Shown here piece after piece: positions 54,172-62,523 of a stretch of DNA of 64,000 bases. Source of the DNA: Agromyces protaetiae (lineage in GTDB: Bacteria; Actinomycetota; Actinomycetes; Actinomycetales; Microbacteriaceae). The notes below the pieces were generated by a model that was given only the letters and a program-made list of their open reading frames with translations, was not told where the DNA came from and searched no databases. Made by a program: the position numbers and the translations under genes. The stretch's first letter is position 1. Each line of letters begins with the position of its first letter. The stretch covers positions 1,488,001 through 1,552,000 of the forward strand of contig NZ_CP035491.1 in the NCBI RefSeq assembly GCF_004135405.1, in the 5' to 3' direction.

Positions 54172-55797
54172 ATGACCACGACATCCGCAGACGCGAAGAA
54201 GCCGGGGGGCGCGCGCGTCGCCGTGCAGAAGTTCGGCACGTTCCTGAGCGGCATGATCATGCCGAACATCGCCGCGTTCATCGCGTGGGGCTTCATCACG
54301 ATGCTCTTCATCGCGGTCGGATGGCTCGGCCAGTGGCATCCCGTCTCGGATCTGCTCGGCGGGTTCGGCAACGCCGACGAGATCGGCTGGCAGGGGGCGA
54401 TGACCCAGTTGGCGCAGGCCGAGGACGGCACGACCTTCCCGCAGTACGTCGGCCTCGTGAGTCCCATGGTGCTGTACCTGCTGCCGCTGCTCATCGCCAA
54501 CACCGCGGGCCGCATGGTGTACGGGGAGCGCGGCGGCGTGGTCGCCACGATCGCGACGATGGGCGTCATCGTGGGCACCGACATCCCGATGTTCCTCGGC
54601 GCGATGATCATGGGACCGTTCGCGGGCATCGTGACGAAGTGGATGGACCGCATCTGGGAGGGCAAGGTCAAGGCCGGCTTCGAGATGCTCGTGAACAACT
54701 TCTCGGCGGGCATCCTCGGCATGCTGCTCGCGATCCTCGGGTTCTTCGTCTTCGGGCCGGTGATCCTCTTCGTCAGCACCGTGCTCGGCACCGCGGTGGG
54801 CTGGTTGGTCTCGGCCAATCTGCTGCCGATCGTGTCGGTCATCGTCGAGCCCGCGAAAGTGCTGTTCCTGAACAACGCGATCAACCACGGCGTGTTCACC
54901 CCGCTCGGCATCGAGCAGGCGACCGAGGTGGGCAAGTCGATCCTGTTCCTGATCGAGGCGAACCCGGGCCCGGGCCTCGGGCTCCTCCTCGCGTTCACGT
55001 TCTTCGGCGTCGGCGCCGCGAAGGCGTCGGCGCCCGGCGCGGCGATCATCCAGTTCCTCGGCGGCATCCACGAGATCTACTTCCCGTACGCGCTCAGCAA
55101 GCCGATGACGATCCTCGCCCTCATCGCGGGCGGCGCGACCGGTGTCACGACCAACATGATCCTGAACGGCGGTCTGGCCTTCCCGGCCGCGCCGGGGAGC
55201 ATCATCGCCGTCACGGCGGCCGCGGTGAGCCCGGCGGCGGGCGGCGTCGGCAACCTCCTGATCGTCTACCTGTCGGTCGCGCTCGCGGCGACGGTGACGT
55301 TCCTGATCGCCGGCATCATCCTGCGGGCGGGCCGCAAGCGCGACCTCGAGAAGGGGGATGCCGCGGGCGATCTGTCTGCGGCGATCGCGCAGACCCAGGC
55401 GAACAAGGGCAAGGAGTCCACGGTGCTCGGCAACCTCGCCGCCGCCGGCGCGGCGTCGGGAGCCGACCTCGTCGACGAAGGCGAGCAGGCCGCGTTCGAG
55501 CACAAGCCCATCCACACGATCGTGTTCGCGTGCGACGCGGGCATGGGGTCGTCGGCGATGGGCGCGACGGTGCTCCGGAACAAGATCAAGAAGGCGGGCA
55601 TCGACTCGGTGACCGTCACGAACGCGGCGATCGCGAACCTGAAGGACGACATCGACCTCGTCGTCACCCACCAGGATCTGACCGACCGCGCCAAGCTGAA
55701 GTCGCCGAGCGCCCTGCACATCTCGGTCGACAACTTCATGAACTCGCCGCGCTACGACGAGATCGTGCACCTGCTCGAAGCCGAGGGCGTGCGCTGA
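54172..55797 (+). CDS. mtlA: PTS mannitol transporter subunit EIICB
   Basis: Imports and phosphorylates mannitol; 541 aa. The EIIC membrane domain (about residues 20-345) contains GTFLSGMIMPNIAAFIAWGF and the substrate-site motif GGIHEIYFPYAL. The EIIB domain near the C-terminus has the phosphocysteine loop FACDAGMGSSAMGA. There is no fused EIIA; the separate mtlF supplies it, the arrangement seen in Gram-positives. ATG 54172 has AAAGG 7 bases upstream. Confidence 0.95.
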   Translation: MTTTSADAKKPGGARVAVQKFGTFLSGMIMPNIAAFIAWGFITMLFIAVGWLGQWHPVSDLLGGFGNADEIGWQGAMTQLAQAEDGTTFPQYVGLVSPMVLYLLPLLIANTAGRMVYGERGGVVATIATMGVIVGTDIPMFLGAMIMGPFAGIVTKWMDRIWEGKVKAGFEMLVNNFSAGILGMLLAILGFFVFGPVILFVSTVLGTAVGWLVSANLLPIVSVIVEPAKVLFLNNAINHGVFTPLGIEQATEVGKSILFLIEANPGPGLGLLLAFTFFGVGAAKASAPGAAIIQFLGGIHEIYFPYALSKPMTILALIAGGATGVTTNMILNGGLAFPAAPGSIIAVTAAAVSPAAGGVGNLLIVYLSVALAATVTFLIAGIILRAGRKRDLEKGDAAGDLSAAIAQTQANKGKESTVLGNLAAAGAASGADLVDEGEQAAFEHKPIHTIVFACDAGMGSSAMGATVLRNKIKKAGIDSVTVTNAAIANLKDDIDLVVTHQDLTDRAKLKSPSALHISVDNFMNSPRYDEIVHLLEAEGVR

Positions 55798-55870
55798 GTC
55801 GCACGGCCGACGCGCAGCGGCCCGAGGCATCCGAACACCGCCACCGTTCACCGAACCGAAGGACCAACGC

Positions 55871-56308
55871 ATGACCGACCAGATCCTCGCACCCGGCGAC
55901 GTCCGCACCATCGCACGCGCAGCCTCGAAGGAGCACGCGATCCGCGAAGCGGGGGAGATCCTCGTCGCCGCGGGCGCGGTGCGCCCCGAGTACGTCGCCT
56001 CGATGCTCGAGCGCGAGGCGTCCGTCTCGACGTTCATGGGCAACGGGCTCGCGATCCCGCACGGCACGAACGAGGCGAAGGACGCGATCATCCGCTCGGC
56101 GCTGTCGTTCGTGCGCTACGACGAGCCGATCGACTGGGGCGGCGAGGAGGCGCGGTTCGTCGTCGGCATCGCGGGCATCGGCGACGAGCATCTCGACATC
56201 CTGTCGAAGATCGCGATCATCTTCTCCGACGAAGACGAAGTGCAGAAACTCCTCGACGCGCCCGACGCGGCTGCGCTCGCGGCCCTCTTGGGAGAGGTCA
56301 ACGACTGA
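55871..56308 (+). CDS. mtlF: PTS mannitol-specific EIIA component
   Basis: Cytoplasmic EIIA, 145 aa. The phosphorylated His lies in [13 protein letters not shown], and FMGNG and [17 protein letters not shown] are conserved. It relays phosphate from HPr to the MtlA EIIB cysteine. A GAGGCATCC word lies in the 73-base spacer after mtlA. The stop overlaps the mtlD start by one base (TGATG). Confidence 0.94.
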   Translation: MTDQILAPGDVRTIARAASKEHAIREAGEILVAAGAVRPEYVASMLEREASVSTFMGNGLAIPHGTNEAKDAIIRSALSFVRYDEPIDWGGEEARFVVGIAGIGDEHLDILSKIAIIFSDEDEVQKLLDAPDAAALAALLGEVND

Positions 56309-57455
56309 TGAAGGCCGTGCACTTCGGTGCGGGCAACATCGGGCGGGGGTTCGTGGGGCTGCTGCTGCACGAGGCCGGGTACGAGGTCGTGTTCGCCGAC
56401 GTCGACAGCGCGCTCATCGCTCGCCTCGCGGCCGCCGATTCGTATACCGTGCACGAGGTGGGCGCGGGCGCGCGCGATCAGGTGGTCACGGGCTTCCGCG
56501 CGATCGACAGCGGGGCGGATGCCTCGGGGCTCGTCGACGAACTCGCGACGGCCGACATCGTGACGACGGCCGTCGGGCCGCGCATCCTGCGGTTCATCGC
56601 ACCGCATGTGCTCGCGGCGCTCCGGGCCCGGCCTGAGGGGCTTCCGCCGCTCGCCGTCATGGCGTGCGAGAACGCGATCGGCGGCACCGACATCCTGCGC
56701 GACGAGACGGCCGCCCTCACGACGCCCTATGAGTGGGCGGAGCTGTCGCATCGCGCGGTGTTCGCGAACACCGCGGTCGACCGGATCGTGCCAGGACAGC
56801 CGTCGACCGAGACGCTGGACGTCACGGTCGAGACGTTCTTCGAGTGGGCGATCGAGCGGCCGCCGTTCGGCGAGGCAGCACCCGACATCCCGGGGCGCAT
56901 TTCGTCGACGAGCTCGCGCCGTACATCGAGCGGAAGCTCTTCACGGTCAACACGGGGCACGCGTCGACGGCGTACTTCGGGTTCCTCGCCGGCCGGCAGC
57001 GGATCAGCGACGCCCTCGCCGACCCGTCGGTCGAGGCGGCCGTCGCGCGCGTGCTCGAGGAGACGAGTGCGCTCATCGTCGCCGACCACGGGTTCACAGC
57101 CGACGAGCAGGCCGCGTACCGGGCGCGCATCCTCGACCGGTTCCGGAATCCGGAGCTGCCCGACACGGTCGAGCGGGTCGGGCGGCAGCCGCTTCGCAAG
57201 CTCTCGCGCAAGGAGCGGTTCATCGAGCCCGCCGCGCGCCTCGCAGCGCGCGGGGCATCGGTCGACGGACTGGTCGCGGCGATAGCGGCGGCGCTCCGGT
57301 TCGACGTGCCGAGCGACGAGGAGAGCGTCGAGCTCCAGCGCCTGCTGCGCGAGCTGGATGCCCCGGGGTTCGTGCACGAGGTCACGGGCATCGAGCCGGG
57401 ACATCCGCTCCATCCCCGTCTCGTGGAGGTCGTCACCGCCGCACAACGTTCCTGA
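56308..57455 (+). pseudogene. mtlD: Mannitol-1-phosphate 5-dehydrogenase, frameshifted by one missing G (probable sequencing error)
   Basis: Oxidises mannitol-1-phosphate to fructose-6-phosphate with NAD. ATG 56308 reads [20 protein letters not shown], the Rossmann signature. At the G-run 56892-56895 the observed frame becomes PGRISSTSS; one added G restores [19 protein letters not shown] and [17 protein letters not shown], conserved catalytic-domain blocks, through to 57455. The repaired length (about 382 aa) is normal. The gene completes the mannitol pathway and overlaps mtlF. Confidence 0.87.
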
Positions 57456-57543
57456 CCGCGCGGCGTCGGAGCACGAGTCCCGCGTTCGCGGGGAGACCGT
57501 GCGTAAGATGTGCCGAGGGAAATCGGATCGCGGGGGAGGCGAC

Positions 57544-58920
57544 GTGGGCAAACGGGTCGAACGTTGGAGCGGTATCACGGTCGCGGCGCTGGGCGTCGCG
57601 CTCGTCGTCGGGGCGACGCCCGCGGCATTCGCGGTCCTGCCCGACGGGAACACGCCGCTCGACCCGTGCCTCGGACCCGCGTGCCCCACCGAGTGGATCC
57701 CGCCGCACAACGGCGCGTTCCTCGGATTCGACGACGCGGTCAGCGTGTTCGTCGGCGGGGACTTCCAGGTGCTCGGCTCCTCGGCTGAGGCCGAGGGCAA
57801 CCTCGTCGTGATGGGGTCGGCGGAGTTCAACCGCGGCATCCAGGGCACGTACAACCTCGGCGTCGTGGGCGTCGGCTCGCGCGTGCCGCCGCCGCCCGGG
57901 TCCGACATGCTGCTCGTCGGCGGCGACCTGACGATCGCCGACACGACCGATCTGCAGGTCGGCGGGTTCAGCAGCCCCCCGGCGCCGCTCATCTTCATCG
58001 CCGGCAACGTCCGCTACGGCGGAACGCTCAACGCGAGGGCCGGGCAGCCGACGCTCATCGACCAGCCGGGCCAGGTCGGGACGATCACGCAGGATCCCGA
58101 CGCCGTGGCCGCGTTCGCGCCTCGCGTCGGCAACATCACGGCGCTCTCCCAGTGCTACGCCGAGCAACCCGCGACGGGTTCGTTCGCCGTCGACGCGACG
58201 AGCTTCACCTTGCAGGGCAACGGCTCGGCGACGCTCCAGGTCTTCAATGTGGATGTCCCGGTGCAGGGCACCGGCGGCGGTCAGGTGACGCTCAATGCGA
58301 CCGGCATCCCCGACGGCGCCACGATCGTCATCAACCTCGTCGGCGACGCGGCGCTCGTGAATGCGAACTCGTGGGCCGGCGTCGGGCTCGATGCCGACCT
58401 CACACAGCGCATCCTGTGGAACGTTCCGACCGCGAGCTCGGCGCTCTTCACCGGCACGATCCAACTGCCCGGGTCGATCCTCGTCGGCAATCCGGCGAGC
58501 ACGACGACGATCGAGGAGCCCGGAACGAACGGCCGCATCGAGGTCGCGGGCAACCTCGTCCAGCAATCCTCCGTGAACACGTCGGGGCTCGAGTTCCACG
58601 CCTACCCGTTCAACGGCACCGTCGTCGAGTGTGCGACCACCCCCACGACCGAGCCGACGACGACCGAGCCGACCGAGCCGACCACGACCGAGCCGACCAC
58701 GACGGTGCCCGACACGACCGAGCCGACCACGACGGCGCCCGACACGACCGAGCCGACGACGGCCACCGCCACGGCGCCCACCTCGACGCTCGCCGAGACG
58801 GGCGGCGGCGGCCTCACGAGCCTCGGCGGGGCGAGCCTGCTCGCTGGTCTCGTCCTGATCGCCGCGGGCACGGGTCTCTCGTTGCACAGCCGGGCACGTC
58901 GAGGCTCCAGGCTCGAGTGA
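57544..58920 (+). CDS. Cell-wall-anchored choice-of-anchor A-like surface protein with LAxTG sorting signal
   Basis: A 458-aa exported protein. GTG 57544 has GGGGGAGG just upstream, and a TAAGAT -10 hexamer is at 57504-57509. A signal peptide (GITVAALGVALVVGATPAAF) ends at AFA. The body (DGNTPLDPCLGPACPTEW; FGGDF-like VFVGGDFQVLGSSAEAEGNL; FNVDVPVQGTGGGQVTLNAT) matches the collagen-binding/choice-of-anchor A type of beta-rich domain. A Thr/Glu/Pro spacer (TTTEPTEPTTTEPTTTVPDT) crosses the wall. The C-terminus has LAETG, a hydrophobic helix and a basic tail, a class E sortase signal. No sortase gene is in the window. Confidence 0.85.
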   Translation: MGKRVERWSGITVAALGVALVVGATPAAFAVLPDGNTPLDPCLGPACPTEWIPPHNGAFLGFDDAVSVFVGGDFQVLGSSAEAEGNLVVMGSAEFNRGIQGTYNLGVVGVGSRVPPPPGSDMLLVGGDLTIADTTDLQVGGFSSPPAPLIFIAGNVRYGGTLNARAGQPTLIDQPGQVGTITQDPDAVAAFAPRVGNITALSQCYAEQPATGSFAVDATSFTLQGNGSATLQVFNVDVPVQGTGGGQVTLNATGIPDGATIVINLVGDAALVNANSWAGVGLDADLTQRILWNVPTASSALFTGTIQLPGSILVGNPASTTTIEEPGTNGRIEVAGNLVQQSSVNTSGLEFHAYPFNGTVVECATTPTTEPTTTEPTEPTTTEPTTTVPDTTEPTTTAPDTTEPTTATATAPTSTLAETGGGGLTSLGGASLLAGLVLIAAGTGLSLHSRARRGSRLE

Positions 58921-58964
58921 AGGCTGGGAAGGCGCTGGCAGGCGCCGGCGCCGCGGCATCCGAC

Positions 58965-58993
58965 TGGCGAAACGAGCCCTGATCGCCTATAGT
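58965..58993 (+). promoter_or_regulatory. Probable infA operon promoter
   Basis: TGGCGA (58965-58970), 17-base spacer, TATAGT (58988-58993). It gives a leader of about 100 bases before infA containing a perfect hairpin. Confidence 0.55.
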
Positions 58994-59021
58994 TGACCCT
59001 TGGTGTGTTGCACGCCGGCTT

Positions 59022-59044
59022 CGGCATGCCCGACGGGCATGCCG
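59022..59044 (+). promoter_or_regulatory. Perfect hairpin in the infA leader
   Basis: CGGCATGCCC-GAC-GGGCATGCCG, 10-bp perfect stem with a 3-base loop, 57 bases before the infA ATG. Likely to influence mRNA stability or translation of the infA-rpmJ segment. Confidence 0.6.
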
Positions 59045-59101
59045 ATCGCGGCACCATCATCGCACGACCGAATCAACCGAAACCCAAGCGACAGTGAGGC
59101 T

Positions 59102-59323
59102 ATGGCCAAGAAAGACGGTGTCATCGAGATCGAGGGATCGGTCATCGAAGCGCTCCCGAACGCCATGTTCCGCGTGGAGTTGACCAACGGGCACAAGGTG
59201 CTCGCCCACATCTCAGGAAAAATGCGCCAGCACTACATCCGCATCCTCCCCGAGGACCGCGTGATCGTCGAGCTGAGCCCGTACGACCTGACCCGTGGCC
59301 GGATCGTCTACCGCTACAAGTAA
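59102..59323 (+). CDS. infA: Translation initiation factor IF-1
   Basis: Single OB-fold protein occupying the A site during initiation; 73 aa. [20 protein letters not shown] and the conserved [40 protein letters not shown] are complete. ATG 59102 is preceded by an AG-rich stretch (GACAGTGAGG). Confidence 0.98.
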   Translation: MAKKDGVIEIEGSVIEALPNAMFRVELTNGHKVLAHISGKMRQHYIRILPEDRVIVELSPYDLTRGRIVYRYK

Positions 59324-59394
59324 ACGGCTGACCGGAAAGTAACGACTCGCGGCATCCCGCGAGTACGAGGACAGCGAAGTAAGGAACCCCGACT

Positions 59395-59511
59395 GTGAAG
59401 GTCAACCCCAGCGTCAAGCGCATCTGCGACCACTGCAAGATCATCCGCCGCCACGGCCGCGTCATGGTGATCTGCAAGTCGAACCCTCGCCACAAGCAGC
59501 GCCAGGGCTAG
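59395..59511 (+). CDS. rpmJ: 50S ribosomal protein L36
   Basis: A 38-aa protein starting at GTG 59395 (AAGGAA upstream) and ending at TAG 59509-59511. It reads [20 protein letters not shown], then [18 protein letters not shown]. The zinc-ribbon ligands Cys11, Cys14, Cys27 and His32 are all present, so this is the zinc-binding (C+) form. Short but unambiguous, in its standard place after infA. Confidence 0.96.
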   Translation: MKVNPSVKRICDHCKIIRRHGRVMVICKSNPRHKQRQG

Positions 59512-59518
59512 TCGCAGC

Positions 59519-59544
59519 AGCGGATGCCTCCCGAGGCATCCGCT
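59519..59544 (+). terminator. Perfect hairpin after rpmJ made of GGATGCCTC/GAGGCATCC
   Basis: AGCGGATGCCTC (59519-59530), loop CC, GAGGCATCCGCT (59533-59544), then CTTCGC. The two words form a 12-bp perfect stem. The following 150 bases up to rpsM hold no gene that I can support. Confidence 0.75.
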
Positions 59545-59700
59545 CTTCGCGCATCCGCGCATCGGCTCCGGCCGGCTCTCGACCCCGGTCGAGGAACTGA
59601 AGAAGGCAACGTCAGAATCCGTTCGCGGAGGACACCTCGGGTCGGAGGCCCGGGCACCGGCGTTGCTCCACACCTCCACTCACTCACAGGAGAAGCCACC

Positions 59701-60081
59701 ATGGCACGTCTGGCAGGAGTCGACATCCCGCGCGAGAAGCGCGTGGAGATCGCACTGACCTACATCTACGGCGTGGGCCGCACCCGCGCCCTCGAGACGC
59801 TGAAGGCCACCGGCATCAGCGGCGACATCCGCGTCAAGGACCTCAGCGACGACCAGCTCGTCGCGCTCCGCGACCACATCGAAGGCACCTACAAGGTCGA
59901 GGGCGACCTCCGCCGCGAGGTGGCCGCCGACATCCGCCGCAAGGTCGAGATCGGCTCGTACGAGGGCCTGCGCCACCGTCGCGGCCTCCCCGTCCGCGGT
60001 CAGCGCACGAAGACCAACGCTCGCACCCGCAAGGGCCCGAAGCGCACCGTCGCCGGCAAGAAGAAGCCCGGCCGCAAGTAA
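59701..60081 (+). CDS. rpsM: 30S ribosomal protein S13
   Basis: 30S head protein contacting S19 and the P-site tRNA, 126 aa. [35 protein letters not shown] and the C-terminal [20 protein letters not shown] are canonical, with a basic tail ([13 protein letters not shown]) that contacts tRNA. ATG 59701 follows ACAGGAGAA. Confidence 0.98.
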   Translation: MARLAGVDIPREKRVEIALTYIYGVGRTRALETLKATGISGDIRVKDLSDDQLVALRDHIEGTYKVEGDLRREVAADIRRKVEIGSYEGLRHRRGLPVRGQRTKTNARTRKGPKRTVAGKKKPGRK

Positions 60082-60113
60082 CCGCTCGTCGCCAGATCTA
60101 GGAGATTTCGAAA

Positions 60114-60512
60114 ATGGCAGCACCCAAGGCGGCTACTCGCAAGCCGCGCAAGAAGGAAAAGAAGAACATCGCCGTGGGCCAGGCCCACATCAAGTCGACG
60201 TTCAACAACACGATCGTCTCGATCACCGACACCACCGGTGCCGTGATCAGCTGGGCTTCGTCGGGCGGCGTGGGCTTCAAGGGCTCGCGCAAGTCGACGC
60301 CGTTCGCCGCGCAGCTCGCGGCCGAGTCGGCTGCGCGTCAGGCGCAGGAGCACGGCATGAAGAAGGTCGACGTCTTCGTGAAGGGCCCGGGTTCGGGCCG
60401 CGAGACCGCGATCCGTTCGCTCCAGGCGGCGGGCCTCGAGGTCGGCAGCATCACGGATGTCACGCCGCAGGCGCACAACGGCGTTCGTCCGCCGAAGCGT
60501 CGCCGCGTCTGA
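60114..60512 (+). CDS. rpsK: 30S ribosomal protein S11
   Basis: Platform protein lining the mRNA exit path, 132 aa. The core [20 protein letters not shown], the [20 protein letters not shown] block and the C-terminal PKRRRV are conserved. It has a basic N-terminal extension ([17 protein letters not shown]). In many bacteria rpsD follows; here a large inverted repeat and then rpoA follow. Confidence 0.98.
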   Translation: MAAPKAATRKPRKKEKKNIAVGQAHIKSTFNNTIVSITDTTGAVISWASSGGVGFKGSRKSTPFAAQLAAESAARQAQEHGMKKVDVFVKGPGSGRETAIRSLQAAGLEVGSITDVTPQAHNGVRPPKRRRV

Positions 60513-60522
60513 GATTCCTCCG

Positions 60523-60604
60523 GTCTCGGTGATCGGGCGGGCCGCGTGCCCCGCCCGGGATCCGTTTCGAGCAGTGCCCGTCCGGGCCGCCCGCTCACCG
60601 AGAC
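60523..60604 (+). terminator. Long imperfect inverted repeat between rpsK and rpoA
   Basis: Outer arms GTCTCGGTGA (60523-60532) and TCACCGAGAC (60595-60604). Next to them GGGCGGGCC and GGGCCGCCC can pair, or CGGGCGG (60534-60540) can pair locally with CCGCCCG (60551-60557). It ends in a GAGACATCC word. It could attenuate transcription between the ribosomal genes and rpoA. Confidence 0.6.
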
Positions 60605-60682
60605 ATCCGTTCTCTCACAACTCAAGATCCTCAGCATCGCTAGGTGTCATATAGCGGACACCCTGCCGAAAGGAATCCAACA

Positions 60683-61669
60683 GTGCTGATCGCACAGCGC
60701 CCGACGCTCACCGAAGAGAACATCTCGGAGTTCCGTTCGCGGTTCGTGATCGAGCCCCTCGAGCCGGGCTTCGGTTACACCCTGGGCAACTCGCTCCGCC
60801 GCACCCTCCTGTCCTCGATCCCCGGCGCAGCCGTGACGAGCATCCGCATCGACGGCGTGCTCCACGAGTTCTCGACCGTCCCGGGTGTCAAGGAGGATGT
60901 GACGGAGATCATCCTGAACATCAAGAACCTGGTCGTCTCCAGCGAGCACGACGAGCCGATCACGGCCTACCTGCGCAAGCAGGGCGCCGGTGAGGTCACC
61001 GCCGCCGACATCTCCGCTCCCGCGGGTGTCGAGGTGCACAACCCCGAGCTCGTCATCGCGACGCTCAACGACTCGGCGAAGTTCGAGCTCGAGCTCACGA
61101 TCGAGCGCGGCCGCGGCTACGTCTCGGCTTCGCAGAACCGCAACGAGTACTCCGAGGCCGGCCAGATCCCGGTCGACTCGATCTACTCGCCGGTGCTCAA
61201 GGTCACCTACCGCGTCGAGGCCACCCGTGCCGGCGAGCGCACCGACTTCGACAAGCTCATCGTCGATGTCGAGACGAAGCCGGCGGTCACGCCGCGCGAC
61301 GCCATCGCGTCGGCCGGTCGCACCCTCGTCGAGCTCTTCGGCCTCGCCCGTGAACTCAACACCGCGGCCGAGGGCATCGAGATCGGGCCCGCCCCGGTCG
61401 ACGCCGTGCTCTCGAGCGAGCTCTCGATCCCCATCGAAGACCTCGACCTCTCGGTCCGCTCGTACAACTGCCTGAAGCGCGAGGGCATCAACACGGTGTC
61501 CGAGCTCGTGGCTCTCTCCGAGTCGCAGCTCATGAACATCCGCAACTTCGGTCAGAAGTCGGTCGACGAGGTCAAGGACAAGCTCACCGAGATGGGTCTG
61601 TCGCTGAAGGACTCGGTCCCCGGCTTCGACGGCGCCCACTTCTACACGGGCTTCGACGACGAGAACTAA
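60683..61669 (+). CDS. rpoA: RNA polymerase alpha subunit
   Basis: Scaffold of RNA polymerase, 328 aa. GTG 60683 ([20 protein letters not shown]) has GAAAGGA 8 bases upstream. The N-terminal dimerisation domain includes [20 protein letters not shown]. The C-terminal domain ([39 protein letters not shown]) contains the UP-element-binding determinants. It ends in an acidic tail. Confidence 0.98.
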   Translation: MLIAQRPTLTEENISEFRSRFVIEPLEPGFGYTLGNSLRRTLLSSIPGAAVTSIRIDGVLHEFSTVPGVKEDVTEIILNIKNLVVSSEHDEPITAYLRKQGAGEVTAADISAPAGVEVHNPELVIATLNDSAKFELELTIERGRGYVSASQNRNEYSEAGQIPVDSIYSPVLKVTYRVEATRAGERTDFDKLIVDVETKPAVTPRDAIASAGRTLVELFGLARELNTAAEGIEIGPAPVDAVLSSELSIPIEDLDLSVRSYNCLKREGINTVSELVALSESQLMNIRNFGQKSVDEVKDKLTEMGLSLKDSVPGFDGAHFYTGFDDEN

Positions 61670-61712
61670 GCGGTAGCGCCGCACCAACCCCCACCACCTG
61701 GAGATACGAACC

Positions 61713-62261
61713 ATGCCGAAGCCCACCAAGGGCCCCCGCCTCGGAGGCGGACCCGCGCACGAGCGGCTGCTGCTCGCGAACCTCGCCGCCGCGCTGTTCA
61801 CCCACAAGTCCATCACGACGACCGAGACGAAGGCCAAGCGCCTCCGTCCGCTCGCCGAGCGTCTCGTGACGTTCGCCAAGCGCGGCGACCTCCACGCTCG
61901 CCGTCGGGTGCTCGCGGTCATCGGCGACAAGGCCGTCGTCCACGAGCTGTTCACGGTCATCGCCCCCCAGGTCGCCGACCGTGAGGGCGGCTACACCCGC
62001 ATCACGAAGATCGGCAACCGCAAGGGCGACAACGCGCCCATGGCGGTCATCGAGCTCGTGCTCGAGCCGGTCGTGAAGAAGACCCGCGCCGCCAAGCCGG
62101 CCGCTGCCGAAGCGCCCGCCGCTCCGGCCGAGGTCGTCGAGGAAGAGGTCGTCGAGACCGAGGCCGCCGAGGCTCCCGTCGAGGAGACCGAGGTCGTCGA
62201 GGCTGCCGCCGAGGAGACCGCAGAGGTCGCCGAGGAGGCCGTCGAGGCCGAGGCCAAGTAA
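61713..62261 (+). CDS. rplQ: 50S ribosomal protein L17 with long acidic C-terminal tail
   Basis: 50S protein near the tunnel exit, 182 aa. The L17 core ([58 protein letters not shown]) spans about 120 residues. A tail of about 55 residues is almost entirely Ala, Glu, Val, Pro and Thr ([20 protein letters not shown]), strongly acidic, which is unusual for a ribosomal protein. It is the last gene before a strong terminator. Confidence 0.96.
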   Translation: MPKPTKGPRLGGGPAHERLLLANLAAALFTHKSITTTETKAKRLRPLAERLVTFAKRGDLHARRRVLAVIGDKAVVHELFTVIAPQVADREGGYTRITKIGNRKGDNAPMAVIELVLEPVVKKTRAAKPAAAEAPAAPAEVVEEEVVETEAAEAPVEETEVVEAAAEETAEVAEEAVEAEAK

Positions 62262-62280
62262 GGCCCTCGCACCAACGCCC

Positions 62281-62316
62281 GAAGGGGCCGTGCCGCGCAA
62301 GCGGTGCGGCCCCTTC
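62281..62316 (+). terminator. Strong terminator after rplQ
   Basis: GAAGGGGCCGTGCCGC (62281-62296), loop GCAA, GCGGTGCGGCCCCTTC (62301-62316), one G-T pair, then GTCGTTTCC. It ends the alpha operon. Confidence 0.88.
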
Positions 62317-62373
62317 GTCGTTTCCGGTTCGGTGCTGGTGCCACTCTCGCGCGCCCGACCGCCCGCGGCCCCC

Positions 62374-62453
62374 GACCACCCCTGTGAGGGGACGCGCCGA
62401 CACGGTGCAAGCCCTGGTGACTCCGTGCTTACGCGTCCCCTCACTGGGTGGTC
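62374..62453. repeat. Large inverted repeat with 22-bp arms between rplQ and the acyltransferase gene
   Basis: GACCACCC-CT-GTGAGGGGACGCG (62374-62396) pairs with CGCGTCCCCTCAC-T-GGGTGGTC (62432-62453). Inside, CACGG (62401-62405) can pair with CCGTG (62423-62427), giving a nested cruciform or RNA stem. No coding sequence is evident. It could be a REP/MITE-like element, a second terminator or a structured RNA. Confidence 0.65.
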
Positions 62454-62477
62454 TGGCTGGGTCGGGGTGATGGCCCC

Positions 62478-62523
62478 GGGGGGGGGGGGGGGGGGGGGGA
62501 GGAGGGGGAGGAGGAGGAGGAGG
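62478..62523. repeat. 22-G homopolymer followed by GGA-rich tract
   Basis: G runs from 62478 to 62499 without interruption, then purine-only GGA-type sequence to about 62523. It lies about 95-140 bases before GTG 62617. The tract length is unlikely to be reliable given the single-base homopolymer deletions elsewhere. Confidence 0.85.

Noticed and set aside
48521..57455. Programmed ribosomal frameshifting as the explanation for rplO, ptsI and mtlD
   Set aside because: No slippery heptamer with a downstream pseudoknot is apparent, these families are not known to use frameshifting, and the same missing-base pattern in unrelated genes favours sequencing error.
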